64,000 bases of DNA from Halieaceae bacterium UBA5085 (lineage in GTDB: Bacteria > Pseudomonadota > Gammaproteobacteria > Pseudomonadales > Halieaceae), in NCBI GenBank assembly GCA_002414665.1, contig DIAF01000011.1, positions 106,910 to 170,909 on the forward strand. The letters run 5' to 3'. Below, piece by piece: positions 52,493 to 60,037 of this stretch. Positions within the stretch are counted from its first letter, which is position 1. Each line of letters starts with the position of its first letter. The position numbers and the translations under genes are program-made. Below the pieces are notes generated by a model. That model was not told the origin of the DNA. It did not search any database and saw nothing but the letters and a program-made list of their open reading frames with translations.

Positions 52493-53341
52493 TCAGGCGC
52501 TGATGTTGCTCCTGACCAGGGCATCCAGCAGTGTTTCACAGGGTGTTCTCAACCGTAGTGTAGCGAGTGCATCGGCACGGGTCTGCCCCGGGTTTACGAT
52601 CGCCAGTGCCTTGCCCTGAGTCGCGGCCTGGCGGCAAAAGCGAAAACCCGAGTAGACCTGCAGCGAGGAGCCTATTACCAGCAGGGCGTCCGCGGCCGCG
52701 AGCGCCGCTCTGGCCCGTGTCACCCGCTCGGCAGGCACGCTGCCGCCGAAAAACACCACATCGGGCATCAGTATGCCACCACAGGCTTCGCAGGCAGGGA
52801 CCCGCGTGCTGGCCGACATGGCGTCAGGCAGGGCCATGTCACCATCCGGCCGCTCTCCTTTGGGTATGGAGAGTACGGTAAGGTGTGGATTGGCGCGGGC
52901 GAGTCGCTGCTGCATCACCTCCCGGTCGGTGAACGCGGCACAATCCAGGCACTGTACCCGGTCCAGCCTGCCGTGCAGGTCAATCACCGCGCTGCTGCCC
53001 GCGCGCTGGTGCAGGCGGTCGACATTCTGTGTGATAACAAGGCTGATGACACCCTGCTGTTCGAGTGTGGCAATCGCCCGATGTGCCGCGTTGCTGCGGG
53101 CGTCACGCACCGCGGGCCAGCCGAACCAGCTGCGTGTCCAGTAGCGCTGGCGGACGGCGGCCGTGTGCAGAAACTCGCGGTGTTGAATCGGTGTGCTGTA
53201 GAGCCAGCGGCCGGCGGCATCGCGGTAGGTGGCAATCCCCGAACCCGCGCTGATACCGGCACCGGTCAACGCGACTATCCTCGGGTAGCGGGTGATGAAG
53301 TCCTGCAGCTGTTGCAGTTCCTGCTCCGTATTGCTCATCAT
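52493..53341 (-). CDS. SIR2-family NAD-dependent protein deacylase
   Basis: A 282-residue sirtuin. ALTGAGISAGSGIATYRD binds NAD; TQNVDRLHQRAGS contains the catalytic His region; the zinc ligands are CLDC and CEACGG; FFGGSVPAERV and IGSSLQVYSGF follow. Such enzymes deacylate lysines in proteins, with nicotinamide and O-acyl-ADP-ribose as products. ATG at 53341 with GGAGG nine bases upstream is preferred to 53374. Divergent from the TIGR01777 gene, and in front of phrB, so perhaps co-transcribed with it. Confidence 0.94.
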   Translation of the reverse strand: MMSNTEQELQQLQDFITRYPRIVALTGAGISAGSGIATYRDAAGRWLYSTPIQHREFLHTAAVRQRYWTRSWFGWPAVRDARSNAAHRAIATLEQQGVISLVITQNVDRLHQRAGSSAVIDLHGRLDRVQCLDCAAFTDREVMQQRLARANPHLTVLSIPKGERPDGDMALPDAMSASTRVPACEACGGILMPDVVFFGGSVPAERVTRARAALAAADALLVIGSSLQVYSGFRFCRQAATQGKALAIVNPGQTRADALATLRLRTPCETLLDALVRSNISA

Positions 53342-53421
53342 GTCGTTCGGCCTCCGCTGCTGGCGGTAGGGCACAGACTGCTGCCAGGGCGGCGAGCGGC
53401 GACAACGGGAGAATACAGATC

Positions 53422-54333
53422 ATGCATATTCTGATGACCGGCGGTACCGGGTTTGTCGGTGAGGCACTGCGCGAGCACTGGTTGTCTGCGGGGCATGAAC
53501 TCACGATTCTCAGCCGCTCCGCGCACCCGGACACGCGGCACTGCCGTTATGTGCAGACGCTGGAGGCGGTGCCCGCCAGCCCCTCGCCAGAGGCCGTAGT
53601 CAATCTTGCAGGCGCTTCTCTCGCGGGGAAACGCTGGACGGCTGCCTACAAGAAAACACTGGTAGACTCGCGTGTTGATGGCACACGGGCGCTGGTCGAA
53701 TGGATGAGCAGCCGTCCTACACCCCCGCGGGTGTTGCTCAACGCCTCTGCGATCGGCTTCTATGGCCCCCGTGGCAGTGAACCACTGGAGGAAGATGCGG
53801 CGGCGGGCAGCGGGTTTGCCAGTGAACTCTGCCAGGCATGGGAGGCCCAGGCACTGGAGCTTGCAGCGGCGGGTGTTCGCGTCTGCCTGCTGCGGCTGGG
53901 TGTGGTGCTGGATGCTGATGGCGGCGCCTTTGTACAGATGGCACAGCCCTTCCGCATGGGAATCGCCAGCTGGCCAGGGGACGGCCGACAATATCTGAGC
54001 TGGGTGCATCGTGCGGACGCTGTCGCGGCATTCGATTTCCTGCTGCAACAGGAAGCGTTTTCGGGCCCGGTGAATGTTACCGCGCCACAGCCTGTCACGC
54101 AGCGCGGTTTTTGCGTCGCCATGCGACAGCACTTCAGGACCTTGCCCGGCATGCCGGTGCCTGGGTTGGTCATGCGCCTGCTGCTCGGCGAAATGGCGGA
54201 TGAGTTGCTGCTTACCGGTCAACGGGTCATCCCCCGACGTCTGCAGGAGTCCGGTTTCCTCTGGCGGCACCCGGACATCAACAGTGCGCTCGAGGCCATG
54301 CTCGATCGTCACGCCGGTGACAGGTTACCGTGA
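53422..54333 (+). CDS. TIGR01777 family epimerase-like protein (YfcH-like)
   Basis: A 303-residue NAD(P)-binding SDR-type protein. The Rossmann motif is MTGGTGFVGEALREHW, NLAGASLAGKRWTAAYKK and LLNASAIGFYGPRG follow, and a DUF1731-like C-terminal helix pair ends the protein (LLGEMADELLLTGQRV, LQESGFLWRHPDI). The reaction of YfcH is unknown. TIGR01777 genes are sometimes found in photolyase neighbourhoods. It overlaps the end of the sigma gene tail-to-tail by 25 bases. GGAGAA precedes the ATG. Confidence 0.92.
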   Translation: MHILMTGGTGFVGEALREHWLSAGHELTILSRSAHPDTRHCRYVQTLEAVPASPSPEAVVNLAGASLAGKRWTAAYKKTLVDSRVDGTRALVEWMSSRPTPPRVLLNASAIGFYGPRGSEPLEEDAAAGSGFASELCQAWEAQALELAAAGVRVCLLRLGVVLDADGGAFVQMAQPFRMGIASWPGDGRQYLSWVHRADAVAAFDFLLQQEAFSGPVNVTAPQPVTQRGFCVAMRQHFRTLPGMPVPGLVMRLLLGEMADELLLTGQRVIPRRLQESGFLWRHPDINSALEAMLDRHAGDRLP

Positions 54334-55610
54334 TCGCTGGCCGCCTTGCGCACCACGCTATTCCGGCTCAGCTTGTCCAGCGCCGACTTTTCCAGCTGGC
54401 GCACCCACTCACGGCTGACGCACAGTTTATCGGCGACCTCGGCCCGGGTCAGCGGCGGACCCTCGTGCAGGCCCCAGCGGGCGATAACGACCTGCTTCTC
54501 CGCAGGATCCAGGTGGTCGATCTCCTGCAACAGGCAACGCTGTAAGGAGGCAGACTCTGCAGGCGCATCAATGTCCTCGAAGGGGCCTCCGGGCAGGGTG
54601 TCCAGCAGGGATTCTTCATCGTCGTCAAAGCGCGGCTGGTCCAGCGAGATGGCCATGTTGCGCAGCTTCCGCAGTTCACGCGCCTTGCCGGTATCGATGC
54701 CGGCGGCGGAGGCCAGCGCTGCCTCACTGGGTTCCTCACCGCTGCTGCTCCAGAGCGCATTGCGCTCGCGGTACAGCTTGCCCACCTGCTCGCGTACATG
54801 GGTGGGGTAGCGGATGAGTGCCGCGGAATCGCTGATATAGCGCCGCACCGCCTGGGATATCCAGTTGTAGCAGTAGGTGCTGAAGCGATAGCCCTTGGCA
54901 GCCTCAAACTTCTCCGCGGCCCGAATCAGCCCCAGCGTGCCTTCCTGGATCAGGTCGCGGTATGGCGCGCCTTTGCCGCGGGCCTTGCCAGCGATGGAAT
55001 ACACCAGACGCAAATTGTGCAGAGTCAGGGTATCCCGCGCCTGGTTGAAACGCGAGAGCGCGAGGGCGAGAGCGCTGAGCTGCGCGGACTCCAACCGATA
55101 GCGAGCACCAGAGGATTTGCGGCCGTCGGCGGTTGTCTGCCAGGCGTCCAGTGCATCTGCGACCCGACATTTGACCGGGCGCTGGTTGCAGCGGGCCAGG
55201 GCGCCGGCCATGCCAACTGCGAGGCTGGCCGGCAGTGCCATCTCCCGGATGGTGTCGCGTGCGGCGGCGAGGTCCCCGGCGGACAGGGCGCTCGAGAGCA
55301 GCGTGACTGCGGTGGCCTGCTCGCCACCGCTCAGGTAGTTGACCAGTTCGCGACGCAGCAGGAAGTGGTGGTCACGATTGGCAAAGTTTGCGACTTCGGG
55401 GGGCTCGTGCTGGATGCGGACCAGCAGATCCTGCAAGTACCGGCGGCCACCCTCGCTGTCAGTGAAGAGAGTGCAAAGTTCATCGACAGCACGCCACTTG
55501 CTGGAGTCTATATCGCGTTCCTGCTCCGCGCTCAGCAGGGGATAGCGGCGGGCCTCTGCAAACAGCCGCTCCAGCTCGCGATCGTCGGTTTCGGTCTTCC
55601 AGTTGTCCAC
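54309..55610 (-). CDS. sigma-70 family RNA polymerase sigma factor, non-ECF, with N-terminal insertion
   Basis: A 433-residue sigma factor. Region 2 is near residues 192-262 (NLRLVYSIAGKARGKGAPYR, then IQEGTLGLIRAAEKFE and RFSTYCYNWISQAVRRYI), region 3 follows, and region 4.2 has the helix-turn-helix TRAEVADKLCVSREWVRQLE. Between an N-terminal region-1.2-like segment (residues 10-60) and region 2 are about 130 residues of unknown function. There is no RpoH box. The start is GTG at 55610, with GGGAG seven bases upstream; a longer frame to 55700 lies over the promoter. Divergent from a MerR-type gene, near phrB: possibly a light- or oxidative-stress alternative sigma factor (inference). Confidence 0.9.
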   Translation of the reverse strand: MDNWKTETDDRELERLFAEARRYPLLSAEQERDIDSSKWRAVDELCTLFTDSEGGRRYLQDLLVRIQHEPPEVANFANRDHHFLLRRELVNYLSGGEQATAVTLLSSALSAGDLAAARDTIREMALPASLAVGMAGALARCNQRPVKCRVADALDAWQTTADGRKSSGARYRLESAQLSALALALSRFNQARDTLTLHNLRLVYSIAGKARGKGAPYRDLIQEGTLGLIRAAEKFEAAKGYRFSTYCYNWISQAVRRYISDSAALIRYPTHVREQVGKLYRERNALWSSSGEEPSEAALASAAGIDTGKARELRKLRNMAISLDQPRFDDDEESLLDTLPGGPFEDIDAPAESASLQRCLLQEIDHLDPAEKQVVIARWGLHEGPPLTRAEVADKLCVSREWVRQLEKSALDKLSRNSVVRKAASDHGNLSPA

Positions 55611-55634
55611 GTCGTTACTCCCGTTGGTTTGGCA

Positions 55635-55664
55635 TATATACGCTGAACTGACTCGCTTGGACAA
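55635..55664 (-). promoter_or_regulatory. predicted sigma-factor gene promoter
   Basis: On the minus strand TTGTCC and TATATA are separated by 18 bases; transcription would start near 55628, 18 bases before the GTG. The -35 contains a copy of the GGACA/TGTCC motif repeated in this gap, so the MerR-type regulator could act here. Confidence 0.5.
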
Positions 55665-55683
55665 AATTTCCGGACAGTTGTCC
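55659..55683. promoter_or_regulatory. GGACA motif cluster in the sigma/MerR gap
   Basis: GGACA occurs at 55659 and 55672, followed by the inverse TGTCC at 55679; the last two form a perfect dyad with two bases between. A fourth copy is at 55746, before the MerR gene. The spacing (13 bases, then a dyad) is suggestive of cooperative protein binding. Possible operator of the MerR-type regulator (inference). Confidence 0.45.
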
Positions 55684-55769
55684 AGATAACATGCAGACAT
55701 AACCTCGACAACTCATCCAGAGCGTCGCCTGTAGCGTACCAACCCCGGACACCAACTGAGGCACGTGAT

Positions 55770-56783
55770 ATGAACGCAGCGGTAATGGAACCTCGCCCCC
55801 TCTATGGCATTGGTACAGTGGCCAGGCTGACCGGGTTGAAGCCGGACACGCTCCGGGTGTGGGAACGGCGCTATGGACTGGGCGCGAGCCACAAGACGCC
55901 AACCGGTCGCCGGCAGTACACGCAGGCGGATCTGGAGCATTTGCAGCTGGTTGCGGCCCTGGTCAACAGCGGCTCACGCATCGGCGAGATTGCGTCAAAC
56001 GAACGCAAGACCCTGGAGATGCTGCTGCGCGGCAGGGGTAAGGGTGGTCGCGGTGCGCTGCCCGCACCCAAGCCTCGGGTCGTATTCATCGGGAACCAGC
56101 TCTGTGAGTGGCTGGACGAGCACCAGGGTTGCCTGGCGGGGGTCGATGCACTGCTGGTTCGCTTGCCCCTGAACCAGATTACTGCAAAGGAGTGTGAGGA
56201 AATTGGCCGCGCCGACAGCCTGGTGGTGGAATGTGCCAACCTCACGGGCGCACAGACCCGTCAATTGGGCGACCTGATTCGCAATCTTCAGGTGGAGAAA
56301 GCTCTGGTCACTTACCAGTTTGCCAGTGAGCGCTGGCTGCAGTCGCTGGAGCAGCAGAATATTGCGGCCACCACCTTCCCGCCGGACCCGGCGCACCTGG
56401 CCTTCGAGCTGGCGCGCAGCGTTGCTGACAAGACGGCAAGTCTTGGCGATACCAATCTCGGTGAATTGATGACGGCGAAGCCCCGTCAGTTTACCGATCT
56501 GCAGCTGAGCGCGGCGCGGCAGTTGAAGAGCACGCTGGATTGCGAGTGTCCGCGCCATATAGCCGACCTCATACGCTCGCTCGCCTACTTTGAGGAATAC
56601 TCTTCGAATTGCTCGGTCGACAACTGGAGTGACGCCGCGGTGCACGCCTGCATCTACGCCTACACCTGTCAGGCACGTTGGCTTATGGAAAAGGCCCTGC
56701 AGGCCGTGCTTGAGGACCGCGGTGAGGAGTATCAGGCACTCACGCGTGAACTGGCCAATGGGCGGGTGGGCGATGCGGCCTAG
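55770..56783 (+). CDS. MerR-family regulator with Rossmann-like and Cys-rich C-terminal domains
   Basis: A 337-residue regulator. Residues 11-80 are a MerR winged helix (YGIGTVARLTGLKPDTLRVW, RRYGLGASHKTPTGRRQYT). Residues about 100-215 (VVFIGNQLCEWLDEHQG, VDALLVRLPL) are like the B12-binding Rossmann domain of CarH/LitR light sensors, but no DxHxxG or other obvious cobalamin His motif is seen. Residues 240-320 are helical and contain CECPRH (Cys258, Cys260, His263) plus Cys281, Cys294 and Cys300, a possible metal or Fe-S site. It is divergent from the sigma gene. A light or redox sensor controlling phrB is the likely theme. Confidence 0.88.
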   Translation: MNAAVMEPRPLYGIGTVARLTGLKPDTLRVWERRYGLGASHKTPTGRRQYTQADLEHLQLVAALVNSGSRIGEIASNERKTLEMLLRGRGKGGRGALPAPKPRVVFIGNQLCEWLDEHQGCLAGVDALLVRLPLNQITAKECEEIGRADSLVVECANLTGAQTRQLGDLIRNLQVEKALVTYQFASERWLQSLEQQNIAATTFPPDPAHLAFELARSVADKTASLGDTNLGELMTAKPRQFTDLQLSAARQLKSTLDCECPRHIADLIRSLAYFEEYSSNCSVDNWSDAAVHACIYAYTCQARWLMEKALQAVLEDRGEEYQALTRELANGRVGDAA

Positions 56784-56792
56784 CGCCTCGAG

Positions 56793-57410
56793 CTAGCGGC
56801 TCCGCGTGTCTGGTTCGTCACCCTGACCCAGAAGCACGGCACGCCAGCGCGGACTGTCCCGCACCGACCAGGCCCACAGCAACACCGGTGCGACCGTCGG
56901 CACAATCAGCGTGCTGAACTGGAACAGCAGTGCGATGGCGTTGGCGGTGGGAAGGGGTGTGGCGGACGCTTCCCAGAGGAGATTCCCACCGAGGCCCAGC
57001 ATCAGATTTTTCAGGGTCACAGACACAATGCCGATGAACATCAGTATCCATAGGACCACTAATCCGCGTGCAAAACGTTCCAGGGAGCCTTCAATGCGGC
57101 TGGCAAAATGTAGCGCTGCGTAGAACGGGATGGAGTAGGAGAGAACGCGGGTGTTCAACGGGAACGCCAGCTGATAATCGGCGTATTCCAGTGCCACGAC
57201 GTTCTCGCCCAATTCGCCAAACTGCGTCAGCACCAGCAGTTGATGACCTTCAATGGCCACCGATTGCACCACCTCCGGCAATGCCCAGGCCAGGAGACCC
57301 TGGGCCAGCCACAGAGCGGGCGCGGAGGGCAGGGCACCCAGTGCGTACCAGAGCGCAAAAAAGGGAACCATCAACAACAGCACAAGGCCGATGAACCGGT
57401 AGAGCGTCAT
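56793..57410 (-). CDS. exosortase H-associated membrane protein
   Basis: A 205-residue inner-membrane protein with about four hydrophobic segments (YRFIGLVLLLMVPFFALWY, LVVLWILMFIGIVSV, FSTLIVPTVAPVLLWAW). Recognised as the partner protein of exosortase H mostly from its position and pattern; its ATG overlaps the xrtH stop by four bases. The function is unknown; partners of exosortases may form part of the membrane sorting machinery. Confidence 0.8.
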   Translation of the reverse strand: MTLYRFIGLVLLLMVPFFALWYALGALPSAPALWLAQGLLAWALPEVVQSVAIEGHQLLVLTQFGELGENVVALEYADYQLAFPLNTRVLSYSIPFYAALHFASRIEGSLERFARGLVVLWILMFIGIVSVTLKNLMLGLGGNLLWEASATPLPTANAIALLFQFSTLIVPTVAPVLLWAWSVRDSPRWRAVLLGQGDEPDTRSR

Positions 57411-57904
57411 ACGCTGGCGGCGACGGATCGCCGTTCGAGATAGCGCAGGTAGAGTATGAACACCACAAGCACATCCAGCATGATGAAGACGGGCCACAGG
57501 TACAGGTGGCTCCAGTTGAATATCTGCAGATTCCATTGTCCCAGGTAAAACAGGCTGATGATACGTGCAATGTTCAGAATCTGAATGGTCAGGAATCCGG
57601 CGAGGATCGCCACCAGTCGATAGCGCCAGGGTGCGGGATAGGCCAGGACGCCAGCAATCAGTACGATGGCTGCCTCGACGCCGTTGCAGCCGGACTCGAT
57701 GGACACCGCAAAGCCGTTAACACTGTGGGCAATGACCCGGCCGTAGGCGATGACGTCACTGTCAAAGGGTGTGATCAGGGCGGCGCTCAGTGTCGCCAGT
57801 GAGGCGGTGAAGGGCTGTACCACGGCTGATTGCACGGGAGCGAGCATTTCCACGGTAAACAGCGCAACCAGTACGGCAAGGAATATGAGGATAAATTTTG
57901 CCAT
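57407..57904 (-). CDS. xrtH: exosortase H (IPTLxxWG-CTERM specific)
   Basis: A 165-residue multi-pass membrane protease/transpeptidase of the exosortase family, H type, which cuts proteins with a C-terminal IPTLxxWG-like signal and probably attaches them to a cell-surface anchor. The catalytic triad is seen: Cys73 in ESGCNGVEA, Arg114 in NIARIISLFYLG and His133 in NWSHLYLWPVF. ATG at 57904 starts MAKFILIFLAVLVALF; the open frame upstream is not used. No substrate with the sorting signal is in the window. Confidence 0.92.
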   Translation of the reverse strand: MAKFILIFLAVLVALFTVEMLAPVQSAVVQPFTASLATLSAALITPFDSDVIAYGRVIAHSVNGFAVSIESGCNGVEAAIVLIAGVLAYPAPWRYRLVAILAGFLTIQILNIARIISLFYLGQWNLQIFNWSHLYLWPVFIMLDVLVVFILYLRYLERRSVAASV

Positions 57905-57967
57905 GCGGATGCTATCATCGACCGTCAACGCTGCGCTGTGGCGCAGAGTAGCATAGAGGAGTTTTTT

Positions 57968-58138
57968 GTGTCGCCGACCGCTCGCAATACAGGGATTGTC
58001 GTCACGCTGGGCATGCTGGTGTTCAGCAGCTGGATGTACCTGCAAACCGGTGACTGGGTGGCTTTGGTGTTTGCCGTGTTCAGCCTCGGTTACGGCGTGT
58101 TTTTCTTCTCAATCACACCACGGGATCGCGACTCATGA
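57968..58138 (+). CDS. small membrane protein
   Basis: A 56-residue protein with two likely membrane helices (GIVVTLGMLVFSSWMYL, WVALVFAVFSLGYGVFFF). Start: GTG at 57968 with GAGGAG six bases upstream. Its stop overlaps the next gene by one to four bases, so translation is coupled. I do not recognise the family. It is divergent from xrtH and could be linked to it, or simply accompany the lipoprotein gene. Confidence 0.65.
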   Translation: MSPTARNTGIVVTLGMLVFSSWMYLQTGDWVALVFAVFSLGYGVFFFSITPRDRDS

Positions 58139-58608
58139 TGAACCGCTCCATGAGGCCGCGCTGGCGAGCGCTTTGTGCGTTGTTGCTCGCATGTTTTTTG
58201 GCTGGCTGCGCAGGGTTGGGACCCTCGATTGACCCACCCATAATCAGTGTCGACAGTGTGAAGAGCCTGCCGATGGCCGATTCCGGCCCGCGCTTTCGCA
58301 TTGTGTTGCGCATAGCGAACCCCAACGCGCAGGCTCTGGATATCGCTGGCATCAGCTACGGAATAGCGTTGCTCGATCGCGAGTTGCTCAGTGGGGTGAC
58401 CAATCAGGTGCCCACCATAGAGGGTTACACGGAAGAGCAGGTGACGATTGATGCCGGTGTCAACCTGTTGGAGGCATTGAAGCTCTTGGGTAGCCTCGGT
58501 CGAACCCGGGGTGATGCGCTGGCTTACCGGTTTACGGCAAAAATTGATTTTCGTGGCCTGATTCCGACCCAGTACATCGAGGACAGCGGCGAACTGCGTT
58601 TGAACTGA
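58135..58608 (+). CDS. LEA type 2 (WHy domain) lipoprotein
   Basis: A 157-residue lipoprotein with the lipobox LAGC (Cys25) and a domain of the LEA-2 / WHy type, associated with stress and desiccation tolerance in plants and some bacteria: FRIVLRIANPNAQALDIAGI is the typical first strand pair, and GVTNQVPTIEGYTEEQVTI follows. Start at ATG 58135 or 58138. It overlaps the small membrane protein gene. Location: outer or inner membrane, periplasmic side. Confidence 0.85.
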   Translation: MMNRSMRPRWRALCALLLACFLAGCAGLGPSIDPPIISVDSVKSLPMADSGPRFRIVLRIANPNAQALDIAGISYGIALLDRELLSGVTNQVPTIEGYTEEQVTIDAGVNLLEALKLLGSLGRTRGDALAYRFTAKIDFRGLIPTQYIEDSGELRLN

Positions 58609-58620
58609 TCTGCGGGCCGC

Positions 58621-59973
58621 TCAATCCAGCAGGGACTGGCCAAAGATCAGCAATATGATCAGTGGGCAGACCACGCGCACGTAGCCCGGCCAAATTTTCC
58701 AGAACAGGCTGTGCTCGACACCGGCGTTCCCCTTGCGCAACTCCTGCAGCAGTGTGTCGCGGTGCCACACCCAGCCCGCATACAGGCAGAACATGAAGCC
58801 GAGTAGAGGCTGGCTATAGCGCGTCGTGACTGCGATGACCAACCCGAACAGTGCCTCGAAATTCAGCAGAATAACCGTGCTTACCAGCGCAATCGTCGCA
58901 CCGATCACCAGCACTGCCGGTTTGCGTGCCACACTGTGCTCTTCGATGGTGTAGGCAACGGGCACCTCCAGCATGGAGATAGAGGAGGTCAGTGCGGCGA
59001 TGGTCATCAGGAAAAAGAACACCAGGCTCACGCCGATACCCGCCAGACCCATGCTGTCGAACAGCTTGGGCAGTACCGTGAAGATCAGCGTGTCTTCCGA
59101 AATCAGTGCCCCGCTCGCGGTAAAAATTTCCACGCCGCTGTGCAGGGCCACGTACATGGCAGGCAGAACCAGGAAGCCGGCCAGTACGGCAATGCAGATG
59201 TCGACCAGCGTGACCAGACCCCCGACAACGGGCAGGTTTTCCCGATCGCTGATATAGGAGCCATAGATCAGCATGGTACCCACGCCCAGGGAGAGCGAGA
59301 AAAATGCAGCCCCCAATGCTTTGACAATCAACCCCGGTGCCAGCGCACGCTCAAAATCCGGCAGCAGGTAGACCCGCAGGCCCTCCATTGCCCCGTCCAG
59401 AGTCAGTACATAAATCACCAGCAACACTAGCGACAGCAACAAAAGTGGCATCAGGCGACTGGACCAGCGTTCAATGCCCTGCTGTACGCCCTCAGAGATA
59501 ATGCCGACGGTGAGCGCCATGAAGATCAGCATGAAGACCAGATTGCGCGAGAAACTGAAGTCCGTGAGCCAGTCGCTGGCGGCGCCTACTCCGGCCAGAT
59601 CGGTGACTGCGGCCAGGCAGTGAGCCAGCATCCAGCCGGCGACAATCGCATAAAAGCTGAGGATAAAGCTGGCGACAACCAAACCGATGACGCCCGTGCC
59701 GCCGCCAATGTTGCGCAGCACACGGTTCGGAGAGATCTGGCGCAGGGCACTTACCGCATTGGCATGCGCATGGCGACCGATAATCAGCTCCGCCATCAGC
59801 GCCGGGTAGGCCAGGGTAAAGGCGAGAAACAGATAGACCAGGAGGAAAGCGGCGCCGCCATTGCTCGCGGCCTGCGTCGGAAACCCCCAGATATTGCCAA
59901 GCCCTACGGCGCTGCCCGCGGCAGCCATGATAAAACCAAAGCGCGAGCTGAACTCGCCGCGGGGAGATGCCAT
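58621..59973 (-). CDS. sodium-dependent transporter (NSS/SNF family)
   Basis: A 450-residue sodium-coupled symporter of the LeuT type with eleven or twelve membrane segments. The first helix has AAGSAVGLGNIWGFPTQAA, then NGGAAFLLVYLFLAFTLAYP, the usual Na+- and substrate-binding segments; FFSLSLGVGTMLIYGSY is the helix 6-7 motif. Substrates are amino acids or derivatives; none can be named. It converges with the LEA gene (12-base gap). Confidence 0.93.
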   Translation of the reverse strand: MASPRGEFSSRFGFIMAAAGSAVGLGNIWGFPTQAASNGGAAFLLVYLFLAFTLAYPALMAELIIGRHAHANAVSALRQISPNRVLRNIGGGTGVIGLVVASFILSFYAIVAGWMLAHCLAAVTDLAGVGAASDWLTDFSFSRNLVFMLIFMALTVGIISEGVQQGIERWSSRLMPLLLLSLVLLVIYVLTLDGAMEGLRVYLLPDFERALAPGLIVKALGAAFFSLSLGVGTMLIYGSYISDRENLPVVGGLVTLVDICIAVLAGFLVLPAMYVALHSGVEIFTASGALISEDTLIFTVLPKLFDSMGLAGIGVSLVFFFLMTIAALTSSISMLEVPVAYTIEEHSVARKPAVLVIGATIALVSTVILLNFEALFGLVIAVTTRYSQPLLGFMFCLYAGWVWHRDTLLQELRKGNAGVEHSLFWKIWPGYVRVVCPLIILLIFGQSLLD

Positions 59974-60037
59974 AAAATCGTCCGTTCGTGCCTGCCGGGT
60001 GGTGGCGCAAAGTGTAGCACGGTGATGTGGTGCGGGC

